Under the pieces are notes generated by a model. It ran no database searches. It had not been told where the DNA came from and worked only from the letters and a program-made list of their open reading frames with translations. A stretch of DNA of 64,000 nt from JAZUCL01 sp045639125 (GTDB lineage: Bacteria; Bacillota; Clostridia; Oscillospirales; QAMX01). The stretch's first letter is position 1. Every line of letters starts with the position of its first letter. Both the position numbers and the translations under genes were made by a program. The DNA lies in NCBI GenBank assembly GCA_045639125.1, contig JAZUCL010000014.1, forward strand, positions 1-64,000, written 5' to 3'. Below, in pieces: positions 1-8,468 of this stretch.

Positions 1-356
1 ACTGTCGCATAAGAGTGATCAAGTGCTGCTATTTCCTCTGTGTAACTGTCACCACAAACTGTACATGTGTAGGTTGTGTAACCTGGCATTGTACATGTAG
101 GTGGTGTTACTACTGTCGCATAAGAGTGACCAAGTGCTGCTATTTCCTCTGTGTAACTGTCACCACAAACTGTACATGTGTAGGTTGTGTAACCTGGCAT
201 TGTACATGTGGGGGCTGTTACTACAGATTCATAAGAGTGACCAAGTGCCTCAACTTCGTCGCCTATATAACGGTCTCCACAAGAAGTACATGTGTAAGTT
301 GTATAACCATTTTTTGTACATGTGGGGGCTGTTACTACTGCTTCATAATTGTGTTC
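1..356 (-). repeat. Tandem 111-bp (37-residue) coding repeats
   Basis: Units starting near 9, 120 and 231 are exactly 111 bp apart. The first two are almost identical over their length (they begin CATAAGAGTGAYCAAG on the plus strand). The next unit, to about 345, is diverged and one codon longer (114 bp). A single related copy sits near 1072-1190. Each unit encodes a C-x8-C-x2-C pattern followed by a His (LGHSY or LDHSY). The array continues off the left edge, so copy number is unknown. Confidence 0.85.
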
Positions 357-2549
357 ATGTACCTCTTCAATTGCTCCACAACCGGTACAAACTCCATCAA
401 CGTAGTTGTGTTCGCCTGTTGCCGGGATTACTACAGGTCCTGTAATTTCGGTATTTCCTTCAGCATCGCTGTACATCTTGCCACAAGCAGAACATACATA
501 GTAGCCTTCAAAACCTTCTGAAATACAGGTAGCGTCTTGACCTTCAACATAGGTCATAGAGTGCTCGTGTTCCTCAACTTCTTTTGCCACGATAAGACTT
601 ACGTCGTCCATCCATACTGTACCAGTAGTGCGATTGATTGTAATAGACAATCTTATTGCCTCTACACCTTCAGGAATTTCGAATGTACCCGACAGTTTTG
701 TCCAATCACTTGTCGGTAGAGTAGTTTTGGAAACAACGCCACCATTTTGAACGGTAGAACCATCGAGTTTCAAACCGTAGAAATCAACTGTAACTTTTGC
801 TTCGGGGTCGTCTGTATAGAAGTAAGCGGAAAAGTCATACTTCTTGCCTTCCTCAACAGGTATTAAATTAGCCTTTGCTGTCTGAACGTATACATTACTT
901 GCGGCTTTTACGGAACCGCTACTGTTGTGGCCAAAGGTAGCGTCACGAGTGGGCCAACCTCCAGTCGATGTCTGCCAGTATCCAACGCCGGCCTCAAAAC
1001 CGGGGTTATAAACTAGGTTTATTGCTTCACTACAGTAGTCACAAACGCCGTCGTTATTATCATCGACGTGTGTGCCTGTTGCTGCTACTTCGTCTCCTGT
1101 GTAACTATCACCACAAACTGTACATGTGTAGGTTGTGTAACCTGCCTCTGTACATGTAGCGGCTGTTACTACTGCTTCATAATTGTGCGTGTGCTCCTCA
1201 ACTACTGCCTCAACAACACTTATAGCATCAAACCATACGTTACCACCTTTTGCAGAGAGGTTTTCAGCAGTGAATAAAACACTTACTGCCGTTACAGTTT
1301 CTGGTGCTGTATATGTAGTTAAAAACTCTGTCCACGTGTCATTAGATGTTCCAGCAGTCATAGTCAGTGTATCGCCTACCGATGAAATTTCACCGCCACC
1401 AACATAATTTGTGAGTTGTAATTGTGGGCGTGCATCTGGAACGTCTGACTTAAAGTACACACTTACATCGTATGTCTTACCCGGCTCAACAGGGATAAGT
1501 TGTGCTACTCCTGTACCTCCAAGACAGGGATTTTGCACTCCACTTGTAAGGTGCACAGAACCACTACTTGGATAACCGGTTGAATTGTCATAAACTATGT
1601 CTGCGTAATCAGAATTGCTAACGATCTCCCAGTTAGATAAATCTTCCGCTAAGTTTCCATTTTTAATATAGTTTCCATTAAAATCGGTGAAGTCAGTATC
1701 GCCTGAAATTGTTACGCAGTCGACCCACACATCTGCCACAGTAGAACCGCTGTTAAATGCAACCTGCATAAAGTTCGCTTCCGCAATAGGTGTGTATGTT
1801 AAGGTCATTTGAGTCCAGCCATCAGTAGTAAACTTTTGTGTGCCATCGGTAGATTCATCATTTCCAATCCTTGATGTTCCTTTATATGATGAAACTTCAA
1901 TTCGTGGACATGCAGAAATATCATTTACTTTGAACCATGCACTGATTGTGTATGTCTTTCCGCCAACAACAGGGATATATCTCTGACGGGCTACGGAATT
2001 GGCTCCTGACAAAAGTAGCGATGCACCGCCGTCACGATATACAGATGCATCACGATAAGCAGTACCTGACGCTTCAACCCAGCCTGTTGGCATACTGTCT
2101 CTGATTTCAAAAGAGGAATTGAATGCAAGACTTCCTTCACTTTCTGAAACTGTAAACACTGGAGTCAAAACAATGTCGCTTGTTACATAATAGGACGTTA
2201 AATTTATTTCAATGCCGTTTGCAGTCCACGCCTTAAATTTGTAACCAACAGATGCGGTATAAGCGGGAAGTGCCACTTCAGAAAGGAGAGTATTCTTATT
2301 TACGGTGATTTCAACAGGATGACCAACTACGTAAGAGCCATTTTGGGGCGTACCAAAACTGATATTATACGTGTTTGTGCTTGCTACACCAAGTGAGTAA
2401 CCATCAATATATTCATTTTCTAAACTTGATTCTTCTGTATAGTTGTACATATCTATAGCATCTGCTATAAATACGCCTACAGGTAACACTATCGATGCCA
2501 TCATAAGACAAAACAACAATGCAATAACTCTCTTAACTGAATGTCTCAT
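1..2549 (-). CDS. Large secreted surface protein with carbohydrate-binding-like domains and Cys-rich repeats (3' end outside window)
   Basis: The frame is open from an ATG at 2549 (AAGGAGA upstream) to the left window edge, at least 849 codons. Reading in order: a signal peptide (RHSVKRV, then a hydrophobic stretch); an InlB/Flg_new-like beta repeat at about residues 60-125; three beta-sandwich segments at about 140-285, 295-445 and 508-650, each opening with an N-G-N/F-E-type motif (for example NLVYNPGFEAGVGYW) typical of CBM4/9-like modules; and Cys-rich repeats with PTCT, YTCTVCGD and LGHSY at about 446-480 and from 733 onward. This architecture is common in surface proteins of gut Clostridia. 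The C-terminus, and with it the anchoring mode, is not visible. Polysaccharide or host-glycan binding is inferred from the modules; no catalytic domain is seen. Confidence 0.85.
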   Translation of the reverse strand, partial: MRHSVKRVIALLFCLMMASIVLPVGVFIADAIDMYNYTEESSLENEYIDGYSLGVASTNTYNISFGTPQNGSYVVGHPVEITVNKNTLLSEVALPAYTASVGYKFKAWTANGIEINLTSYYVTSDIVLTPVFTVSESEGSLAFNSSFEIRDSMPTGWVEASGTAYRDASVYRDGGASLLLSGANSVARQRYIPVVGGKTYTISAWFKVNDISACPRIEVSSYKGTSRIGNDESTDGTQKFTTDGWTQMTLTYTPIAEANFMQVAFNSGSTVADVWVDCVTISGDTDFTDFNGNYIKNGNLAEDLSNWEIVSNSDYADIVYDNSTGYPSSGSVHLTSGVQNPCLGGTGVAQLIPVEPGKTYDVSVYFKSDVPDARPQLQLTNYVGGGEISSVGDTLTMTAGTSNDTWTEFLTTYTAPETVTAVSVLFTAENLSAKGGNVWFDAISVVEAVVEEHTHNYEAVVTAATCTEAGYTTYTCTVCGDSYTGDEVAATGTHVDDNNDGVCDYCSEAINLVYNPGFEAGVGYWQTSTGGWPTRDATFGHNSSGSVKAASNVYVQTAKANLIPVEEGKKYDFSAYFYTDDPEAKVTVDFYGLKLDGSTVQNGGVVSKTTLPTSDWTKLSGTFEIPEGVEAIRLSITINRTTGTVWMDDVSLIVAKEVEEHEHSMTYVEGQDATCISEGFEGYYVCSACGKMYSDAEGNTEITGPVVIPATGEHNYVDGVCTGCGAIEEVHEHNYEAVVTAPTCTKNGYTTYTCTSCGDRYIGDEVEALGHSYESVVTAPTCTMPGYTTYTCTVCGDSYTEEIAALGHSYATVVTPPTCTMPGYTTYTCTVCGDSYTEEIAALDHSYAT

Positions 2550-2664
2550 TCTTTTTATTCTCCTTAAGATTTAGTGTTTCCAAAATATACAATCTATATG
2601 TGTAATATATACCACGCTAAAGAGTTTCGTATATTAAATTCATTGTAAATAATTCCCCATATAC

Positions 2665-2693
2665 ATTTTAATTTTATTAAGGCGTTTTGTCAA
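2665..2693 (-). promoter_or_regulatory. Promoter of the large surface-protein gene
   Basis: On the minus strand, TTGACA (2688-2693) is separated by 17 bases from TAAAAT (2665-2670). Transcription would start near 2658, giving a leader of about 110 nt before the ATG at 2549. Confidence 0.7.
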
Positions 2694-2721
2694 CCTTGTA
2701 ATAATGTTATTTTTATTAGAT

Positions 2722-2761
2722 TGATAAAAATAACCATCTGCTAAAACCGCAGATGGTTATT
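2722..2761 (-). terminator. Terminator after the SLH gene
   Basis: A perfect 13-bp stem (2729-2741 with 2749-2761, 7-nt loop) is followed on the minus strand by TTTTTATC. It lies just past the stop of the SLH gene and just upstream of the next promoter. Confidence 0.85.
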
Positions 2762-2789
2762 ATCTTAAATCACAATAAATATCGGACAA

Positions 2790-4028
2790 CTATTTGACAA
2801 TATTCATGCAAAAACGCTGGAGAAGTGCGGCAGCCTGACAACGCTCAGTGTTGCCAAGAGGATTAAGTGTTCCATCGCCCATGCCGTTTATAAGACCTGA
2901 TGCATTTGCCCACATCATAGCGTCTACTGCCCATGTGCTGATTGTAGATGCATCTGTAAAGGATGAAAGATCCGCCTTTGCAGATACGTCATAGCCCTTA
3001 GTGTTTGCATAACGGTAAAGGATAGCCGCCATCTGCTCACGAGAAATAGGTGTATCTGGCTTAAATTCGCCATTGCCGTAACCTTCAACAACGCCACAAG
3101 CGTTTGCCCACTCTATAGCCTCTGTATACCACTTACCAAGCGTAACATCATCAAATACCTGTGTGCCGTTTACAGCAGGTTTGCCTTCAAGACGGTAAAG
3201 TATAGTGACTATCTGTGCACGAGTAGTATCCCCATGAGGCATAAACAAATTGTTGGGGAAACCTTCCATAAGGCCATGTTCTACGCAATAGTGGATACCG
3301 TCGTGATACCAAAGTTGAAGGTCAAGGTCAGTAAAAGGCCATGCAGGACAGATTTGGTTGCGTGGACAATCATCAAGTCCACCAATTTCTCCGCCCTCTG
3401 TGGATACCAACTGACCAATTGCTGCAAGAATTGAGTAATTGCCATAGTATTTATTGATACCTGCACCCTTAATTTCTACCTTTCCGGTAGTAACAAAATC
3501 AGACTGTACAAGTTCTGCCTGCTCGGCTGTAATGTTAAGGGTTGCAAACATAGCCATAGGCTGCATCAACGCATTCTTAACGTCTATTGTTTTTGCATTG
3601 AACCAATCGTAAATAACGGTAGGATTGAGTTTGTATGTCATTTTCAATCCGGTGTCAACAATCTCTGCTTTTTCAAACAAGAAAATATCGCTAACGCCTT
3701 TCCACTTTGCACTCTCGAAAGAGAAGGACTCCTCACTGCCAATAACGTGTCTTCTTATAATGCTATCGTCCAATGTACATACAAAACGTAAGTCGTCCAT
3801 AAGTTCATGGGAACGATAAATTGTTGCTACCTTTGCAATCTCCTCAATCATAACCATTTGAGCAACGTATGCGGCTTTGTATGTACCATCAGCCTGCTGT
3901 GTTATTCTTAGGCTCAAATCAATGTTGCCGGGGTCAGGTATTGACGCTGCAGATACGGTTGTTGTCATTGCTAAACACATACTGATTGCCAGTACAAGTG
4001 CAAGCAGACGGGAAAGGTTCTTTTTCAT
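2790..4028 (-). CDS. Secreted protein with three C-terminal SLH domains
   Basis: 412 residues. The N-terminus is a classical signal peptide ending near VSAASI (about residue 29). Residues 30-225 form a domain I do not recognise. The C-terminus holds three consecutive SLH repeats, about residues 230-290, 290-352 and 355-410; each has the aromatic F-D/T-D start, WA/YCVEHG-type helix and TRAQ/SREQ-type motif. SLH domains normally bind pyruvylated secondary cell-wall polymers, so this protein is probably wall-anchored. ATG 4028 has AGGAGG upstream. It begins 17 nt after the preceding membrane-protein gene and ends at a strong terminator, so it is probably the last gene of the cps-type transcript. 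Confidence 0.88.
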   Translation of the reverse strand: MKKNLSRLLALVLAISMCLAMTTTVSAASIPDPGNIDLSLRITQQADGTYKAAYVAQMVMIEEIAKVATIYRSHELMDDLRFVCTLDDSIIRRHVIGSEESFSFESAKWKGVSDIFLFEKAEIVDTGLKMTYKLNPTVIYDWFNAKTIDVKNALMQPMAMFATLNITAEQAELVQSDFVTTGKVEIKGAGINKYYGNYSILAAIGQLVSTEGGEIGGLDDCPRNQICPAWPFTDLDLQLWYHDGIHYCVEHGLMEGFPNNLFMPHGDTTRAQIVTILYRLEGKPAVNGTQVFDDVTLGKWYTEAIEWANACGVVEGYGNGEFKPDTPISREQMAAILYRYANTKGYDVSAKADLSSFTDASTISTWAVDAMMWANASGLINGMGDGTLNPLGNTERCQAAALLQRFCMNIVK

Positions 4029-4045
4029 GTTAATCCTCCTGTCAA

Positions 4046-4816
4046 TTACAAATATTTATCTAAATAATACGCCTTTTCAGAGGCTTTTACCTCGCAATAG
4101 TAATCCCAAAGGGTATCAAGTACGTCAGTATCCGCACCAATCTCCTTTAGTTTCGGTTCGTACTTATCCAAAATCCCCTGTACTTTGTTATCTATATCAA
4201 TTTCAAGACCGTAGCATTGATTTAGTCCTTCCATACCCAACTCAATTTTCTTTTTATTGGTACGTTGTGACGGTGGCAGTTGACTCCATTTAGCAGAATA
4301 CGTCTGCTTCATTTTACCAAGTTGTCCCATTAAATCTACTTGGCAAGCGTAAAGTTCTGCAACACACTCGTTTACAATGTCATCAGCCGTCTTTTCCGGT
4401 GGTTTTGGTATCTCACTTGTCGTTGACGAGGTAGTTCCGGTTGTTCCATTGTTTTTGGAAGTTGTAGTTGTAGTAGTCGTTTTTGGAGTAGTCTGTTTTG
4501 ATTCAGAGTCATCTGCATTTTGCGGAATTTTTGGAATACCAATGGCTTGCTTAACTTCCTCCGGACTCACTTTGCCATTAAGTAATGCTTCGTTATCTTC
4601 ACGAGAAGGTGCTTTAATAGTAACGGAGTTTTCTTTCTCCAATTTTTCTTGTAATTGCTCTCTACTTTCATCAATCTGCTGAGAAACAGTCGTGCTATCC
4701 ATAGTAAGATAGATCCAAAGTGCTTTTAGGTTGTTTCTTTGTTGATACGCTATAAGAATTAAAAGAGAGAGTATAGTAGCAAGTACAATAAAAAGTATTT
4801 GCTTTCTGTGTATCAT
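4046..4816 (-). CDS. Membrane-anchored protein with Thr-rich linker, function unknown
   Basis: The start is placed at ATG 4816 because it lies 4 nt after the cpsB stop with GAGGGGG upstream; longer frames run into the phosphatase gene. 256 residues. One transmembrane helix (about residues 5-25, ILFIVLATILSLLILIAY) is followed by a charged, probably helical region with glutamines (about 35-75), a low-complexity Thr/Ser linker (QTTPKTTTTTTTSKNNG, about 105-145), and a C-terminal helical domain (ADDIVNECVAELYACQ to the end). The C-terminal part should lie outside the membrane if the helix is a signal anchor. I do not recognise the family. Its place between the CpsB phosphatase and an SLH protein suggests an envelope role coupled to the tyrosine-phosphorylation module. 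Confidence 0.8.
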   Translation of the reverse strand: MIHRKQILFIVLATILSLLILIAYQQRNNLKALWIYLTMDSTTVSQQIDESREQLQEKLEKENSVTIKAPSREDNEALLNGKVSPEEVKQAIGIPKIPQNADDSESKQTTPKTTTTTTTSKNNGTTGTTSSTTSEIPKPPEKTADDIVNECVAELYACQVDLMGQLGKMKQTYSAKWSQLPPSQRTNKKKIELGMEGLNQCYGLEIDIDNKVQGILDKYEPKLKEIGADTDVLDTLWDYYCEVKASEKAYYLDKYL

Positions 4817-4820
4817 TTTT

Positions 4821-5522
4821 CTATTCCCCCTCTTCCAAAAGAAGATCAGTCCGTTGAGCAATTTCCTCTGCTGTCTTTTTTGACAATTTCCTTTCCAGTA
4901 CAGACAGTGCCGTGCCAATATTAGGGGAACGAGTCGTACAGTTGTGACAATCTGAAATAAGAAGGGCATCGTACTCTTTTAGAAGTTTGATTGCCTTTCC
5001 TCGATATAATAGGCTTAATATAGGAGCAGCACTTACTTGCAATGGAAGTCCCATCTCCAACAGTTCAACCATTTGTGATTTCTTTTGGCAGTTAAAATAC
5101 CTTTCAACATGGGCAATAACAGGTGTAATTGCCGTACGGCTCATAAGGTTATAAAGTCGCCTAAACAAATCATCTGTCCATGGTGCAGATGGAAGTTCAA
5201 TTAACAGATACTCTGAATTTTCATAACACAGAGAACGCAGGTCAGGTAAATCTTCTATACCTGCCGTCCAAGCCACTTCAGCACCGATAATCAGACGAGG
5301 TAAATCGTCTTCATCAGATATGTGGCTTTTAAGTTTCTCTAATGCCACACTGCGTCGGCTTAAAAAATCGCTGATATCCTCACGGTTACGATAGAAATGT
5401 GGTGTCAGTGCAACAGCGTCAACACCTTGCTCTTTTTCCATACGTAGCATTGCAACGGCAGTTTCTACATCCGGTGCTCCGTCGTCCATATCAGGCAAAA
5501 TATGAGTATGTAAATCAATCAT
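4821..5522 (-). CDS. cpsB: Manganese-dependent tyrosine-protein phosphatase of the PHP family (CpsB/Wzh/YwqE type)
   Basis: 233 residues, the usual length for the family. PHP metal-binding motifs are visible: HTHILPDMDDGA at the N-terminus, LTPHFY, IGAEVAW, AHVERY, and ISDCHN near the C-terminus. Family members dephosphorylate the cognate autokinase CpsD and so set the phosphorylation cycle that controls capsule or exopolysaccharide export. The start overlaps the cpsD stop by ATGA (5519-5522), indicating translational coupling. The partner kinase and adaptor are immediately upstream. Confidence 0.92.
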   Translation of the reverse strand: MIDLHTHILPDMDDGAPDVETAVAMLRMEKEQGVDAVALTPHFYRNREDISDFLSRRSVALEKLKSHISDEDDLPRLIIGAEVAWTAGIEDLPDLRSLCYENSEYLLIELPSAPWTDDLFRRLYNLMSRTAITPVIAHVERYFNCQKKSQMVELLEMGLPLQVSAAPILSLLYRGKAIKLLKEYDALLISDCHNCTTRSPNIGTALSVLERKLSKKTAEEIAQRTDLLLEEGE

Positions 5523-6397
5523 GGCTTTTTAGAGACATCTTCTTGAGCCTCTGCATCAACTTTTGGTCCGTGACCGTAGCCGTAACCATAGCCGAATTTG
5601 TAGCCGTAACCATATTTACCATAATATCCATATCGGCCGTAACGACCGTATCCATAACGACCGTACTTGCTATAGCGGTATTTGCCGTAGCCAACACCGG
5701 AGTCCTCATCCATGCCGTTGAGTACAAATCCAAGAACCCTAGCCTTTGCATATTCAAGTTGTTCCATAGCATGAATAATAGCACCACGTTCTGACTGGTT
5801 TGCACGCACGACAAACAAAATTCCGTCTGTTAATGGTGCTAATACGACCGCATCAATTACCATGTCAACAGGCGGTGTATCAACAATTATGTAGTCATAA
5901 CTACCACGTAATGCATCAAGCAGATTCTGCATACGAACAGATGCCAAAAGTTCTGATGGGTTTGGAGGAATATCACCTGCCAAGATAGCATCAATACCAT
6001 GCTCCTTTGAGTGAAGCAATGCTTCTTCCAATCCCTCTGGCTTCATAAGAATATTGCTTAAACCGATTTGTGATGAAACATTAAGCAAACGTCCAAGTTT
6101 TGGACGACGCAGGTCACAGTCAATAATAACTACCTTGTTGTCAGTCTGTGCAAGAGATATAGCCAAATTCAGTGCGGTAAGGCTCTTACCTTCACTCTGC
6201 ATAGCAGATGTGACAATAATCGTCTTACAACCCTCTACGTCAGTAAGTGCAAAATTTACATTAGTACGGAGAGTCTTATACGCCTCTCTCTGATAAAATC
6301 CGCTTTTCGATGAGAGGATATTTTTTCTTTCCTCATTTATTCGTGCAATTTTTCTTTGATGTTGGTCAACCTTGCTTTTTCCCTTAAAAAGACTCAT
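5519..6397 (-). CDS. cpsD: Bacterial tyrosine kinase (CpsD/CapB type) with a long Tyr/Gly-rich tail
   Basis: 292 residues. Walker A is SAMQSEGKS (about 64-72), Walker A' VVIIDCDLRRP (about 93-103) and Walker B YIIVDTPP (about 168-175), as in BY-kinases. The C-terminus (about 233-277) is a run of GY, GRY, GKY and GYGYG units with some 16 tyrosines, far more than the handful in typical CpsD/CapB clusters, before a charged end. Family members autophosphorylate this cluster after activation by the CpsC-type membrane adaptor. Here kinase and adaptor are separate genes (Firmicutes arrangement), overlapping by ATGA at both ends. Confidence 0.93.
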   Translation of the reverse strand: MSLFKGKSKVDQHQRKIARINEERKNILSSKSGFYQREAYKTLRTNVNFALTDVEGCKTIIVTSAMQSEGKSLTALNLAISLAQTDNKVVIIDCDLRRPKLGRLLNVSSQIGLSNILMKPEGLEEALLHSKEHGIDAILAGDIPPNPSELLASVRMQNLLDALRGSYDYIIVDTPPVDMVIDAVVLAPLTDGILFVVRANQSERGAIIHAMEQLEYAKARVLGFVLNGMDEDSGVGYGKYRYSKYGRYGYGRYGRYGYYGKYGYGYKFGYGYGYGHGPKVDAEAQEDVSKKP

Positions 6398-7164
6398 TTG
6401 GATACCTCCTTCTTATTCTCTTCGTTGGAATGATATCCATAACTTGAACTACCAATTTCAACTCGCTCAAAGTTTGGAATTCTACCGAGGATTGGTAAAT
6501 CACTGATAAATGTCAAGTCATTTTCATCCTTGATGCGAGTATCTGTAATAAATACAATTGTAATTGATGCAATACAAAGAAGTGCTCCAACAATTCCACC
6601 TAAAAATGTTGCATTTATATAATTGGGAGAGTAACAACTTTTAGGCACTTTTGCTGTATCAATAACTCGTGCAGATGTAGCATCAATCAATTCGGAAATT
6701 TCAACAGGTGCAACCTCAGCCACAGCATTTGCAATACGTGCAGCCTCTTTGGGATCATCGTCAATGGCATATACATAAAAAATACCTGTCGATTCAAGTG
6801 GCTCTGCTGTGATAACGGAATATAGAGAATCCGCCGTATATTCACCACCAAGTCGCTGTGCCACTTTATCAAGTACACGGTCACTCTTTACGATATTCAC
6901 GTAAGTATTAACAAGTCTTTGTGCCGCATAAACGTCAGCGTTAGATAGATACTCCATATCTTCGGTAGAGCGATTGTTGTTTACGTATATAGATATGTCT
7001 GCCTGATACATTGGTGTAACGAAATAATAAGTATATCCTAAACTGATACTTGCCGCCAATATAGCACATATAACAATCTGCCACCATTTTCTTATGTATA
7101 TACCAAATAGTTCTTGAAAATTTATTTCAAAAGCATTTGTTCTTTCGTTCACTGTAACATTCAT
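6394..7164 (-). CDS. cpsC: Wzz-type chain-length regulator / kinase adaptor (CpsC/CapA type)
   Basis: 256 residues with a transmembrane helix at each end (about 28-50, IVICAILAASISLGYTYYF, and about 180-205, FLGGIVGALLCIASITIVFI) flanking an extracytoplasmic helical domain, and a short cytosolic C-terminal tail. This is the Wzz topology of Gram-positive adaptors that activate CpsD and set polysaccharide chain length. A proline-containing motif (CYSPNYINA) precedes the second helix, as in the family. It is the first gene of the cps-type transcript behind the promoter at 7277-7305. Confidence 0.9.
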   Translation of the reverse strand: MNVTVNERTNAFEINFQELFGIYIRKWWQIVICAILAASISLGYTYYFVTPMYQADISIYVNNNRSTEDMEYLSNADVYAAQRLVNTYVNIVKSDRVLDKVAQRLGGEYTADSLYSVITAEPLESTGIFYVYAIDDDPKEAARIANAVAEVAPVEISELIDATSARVIDTAKVPKSCYSPNYINATFLGGIVGALLCIASITIVFITDTRIKDENDLTFISDLPILGRIPNFERVEIGSSSYGYHSNEENKKEVSK

Positions 7165-7276
7165 ACCTTTCAGATTATTTTATAAAAGTATTGCATCGTC
7201 ATAAAAATAATAGTTACAACAACGCATCTTTCGGTAATCAAATTTCAAAAGGGTACACTACCCCCTTATACAGGTC

Positions 7277-7305
7277 ATTATAACACTTCATTAAAAACAT
7301 TGCAA
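7277..7305 (-). promoter_or_regulatory. Promoter of the cpsC-cpsD-cpsB locus
   Basis: On the minus strand, TTGCAA (7300-7305), a 17-base spacer and TATAAT (7277-7282). The leader to the cpsC ATG is about 106 nt and contains a small GGGTA/TACCC inverted repeat near 7250-7262. Confidence 0.75.
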
Positions 7306-7351
7306 GTGGAAAAATGAATTTTGCCACAAAATATGATAGCAATTATTTTAC

Positions 7352-8152
7352 TTAATTACCAAAAAGTGAAATAAATGTCTTTGAAAAAATCTGCTCCCGC
7401 TCATCATCTGTAAGAGGCAGTTCCATAAATCGTAAAAACTCCTCGTCGTGGTTCCACATTGGGAAATCAACACCAAACATGAATTTATCTGCACCAAAAC
7501 GATGAATCATATCAGCCGCCTCATTTTTATTAAGAGCAAATAATGCACTTGATGTATCGAAATATACGTTTTCAATATCAAGTACCCTCATAGCCTCCGC
7601 CCATCGTCTGTATCCGCCAAAGTGGGCGGCAATGGCAACGAAACCGTCTACCATCTCCATTACTTTGCGTAAACGTGTAGGAGCAGAATAGTCATATCTG
7701 TCATCGCCTGTGTGGAAAAGCACAGGTAGTTTTGCCTTAGCAATCAGTTTATACACATCGATTGCCATTGGGTCATCAATATTAAATTTCTGAAAGTCCG
7801 GGTGAAATTTTACTCCTCGCAGACCAAAGGATAAAATCCGTTCAATCTCCTCTTCTATGTTTTCCATATACGGATGAAGCGTGCCAAATCCTAAAAACTC
7901 TGGGTGCAACTTCGTTTCAGAATATATAAATTCGTTTATCGATTGAACCTGTGCAGGTGTTGTTGCGGCAGAACTTACAAGGTATCGTGATACCTCTATC
8001 TTTTTGCCTGACTCAAGTAGCCGATTTGACAATCCCTCCGGACAATCCATTGATATATCATAGAATTTGCCAATAGCGTCAGTTGCTTTTCTTGCGATTT
8101 TTTCAGGGAAAATGTGTGCATGAGCGTCTATAATAGTAAATCTGCGGTACAT
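7352..8152 (-). CDS. Amidohydrolase-2 family metal-dependent hydrolase (TIM barrel)
   Basis: 266 residues. The N-terminal HxH metal motif is DAHAHIFP; further motifs are GVKFHPDFQ, LFHTGDD, AAHFGG and the terminal Asp motif FGVDFPMWN. This set matches the amidohydrolase_2 / ACMSD-like superfamily, which includes decarboxylases and hydrolases; substrate cannot be told. ATG 8152 has GGAGGG about 10 nt upstream. It appears monocistronic, behind its own promoter at 8233-8261. Confidence 0.85.
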   Translation of the reverse strand: MYRRFTIIDAHAHIFPEKIARKATDAIGKFYDISMDCPEGLSNRLLESGKKIEVSRYLVSSAATTPAQVQSINEFIYSETKLHPEFLGFGTLHPYMENIEEEIERILSFGLRGVKFHPDFQKFNIDDPMAIDVYKLIAKAKLPVLFHTGDDRYDYSAPTRLRKVMEMVDGFVAIAAHFGGYRRWAEAMRVLDIENVYFDTSSALFALNKNEAADMIHRFGADKFMFGVDFPMWNHDEEFLRFMELPLTDDEREQIFSKTFISLFGN

Positions 8153-8232
8153 TTTGTACTGCCCTCCGAATGAAAATATTTGTATTAAAGTTAGTTGTCA
8201 CATTTTAGTTTGAAAAATTTATCTTCACGGCT

Positions 8233-8261
8233 ACTATAATACGACTTTTTCAAAATGTCAA
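8233..8261 (-). promoter_or_regulatory. Promoter of the amidohydrolase gene
   Basis: Minus strand: TTGACA (8256-8261), 17-base spacer, TATAGT (8233-8238). Confidence 0.7.
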
Positions 8262-8400
8262 CCCCAGCAAAATCCTTGCTACAATACATTTTTTCGCAAT
8301 TTTTCGATAAATTTTCAAAAAATATCTATAGTTCACGCTTTTTGAAAATCGTATTTTTTCAGTTTTTCTATATAATATTTGTAAAAAAGCAATTACATAG

Positions 8401-8429
8401 TTTACTTTCACTTTTTAATGTGTTAATAT
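8401..8429 (+). promoter_or_regulatory. Possible promoter of the yerC run
   Basis: TTTACT (8401-8406), 17 bases, TAATAT (8424-8429). An isolated TATAAT at 8371-8376 lacks a well-placed -35. The surroundings are very AT-rich, so this is tentative. Confidence 0.4.
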
Positions 8430-8468
8430 ATAAATATACTAAACATATACGAAAAAGGAGGTTTCCCA

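Larger units (their letters stand above)
8153..8468. other. Divergent intergenic region with two promoters and an 11-bp inverted repeat
   Basis: This 316-bp AT-rich segment separates the minus-strand amidohydrolase from the plus-strand yerC run. It contains a strong minus promoter (8233-8261), an inverted repeat ATTTTCAAAAA / TTTTTGAAAAT (8311-8321 and 8339-8349, 17-nt gap) and a candidate plus promoter (8401-8429). I see no convincing small gene in it. Confidence 0.7.

Noticed and set aside
15..521. Cys-rich plus-strand frames in the repeat region
   Set aside because: They repeat because the DNA repeats. The minus-strand frame has a signal peptide, known modules, a promoter and a ribosome-binding site.
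2790..7164. Full capsule biosynthesis operon
   Set aside because: Only the regulatory module is present; no glycosyltransferase, flippase or polymerase gene is found in the window.
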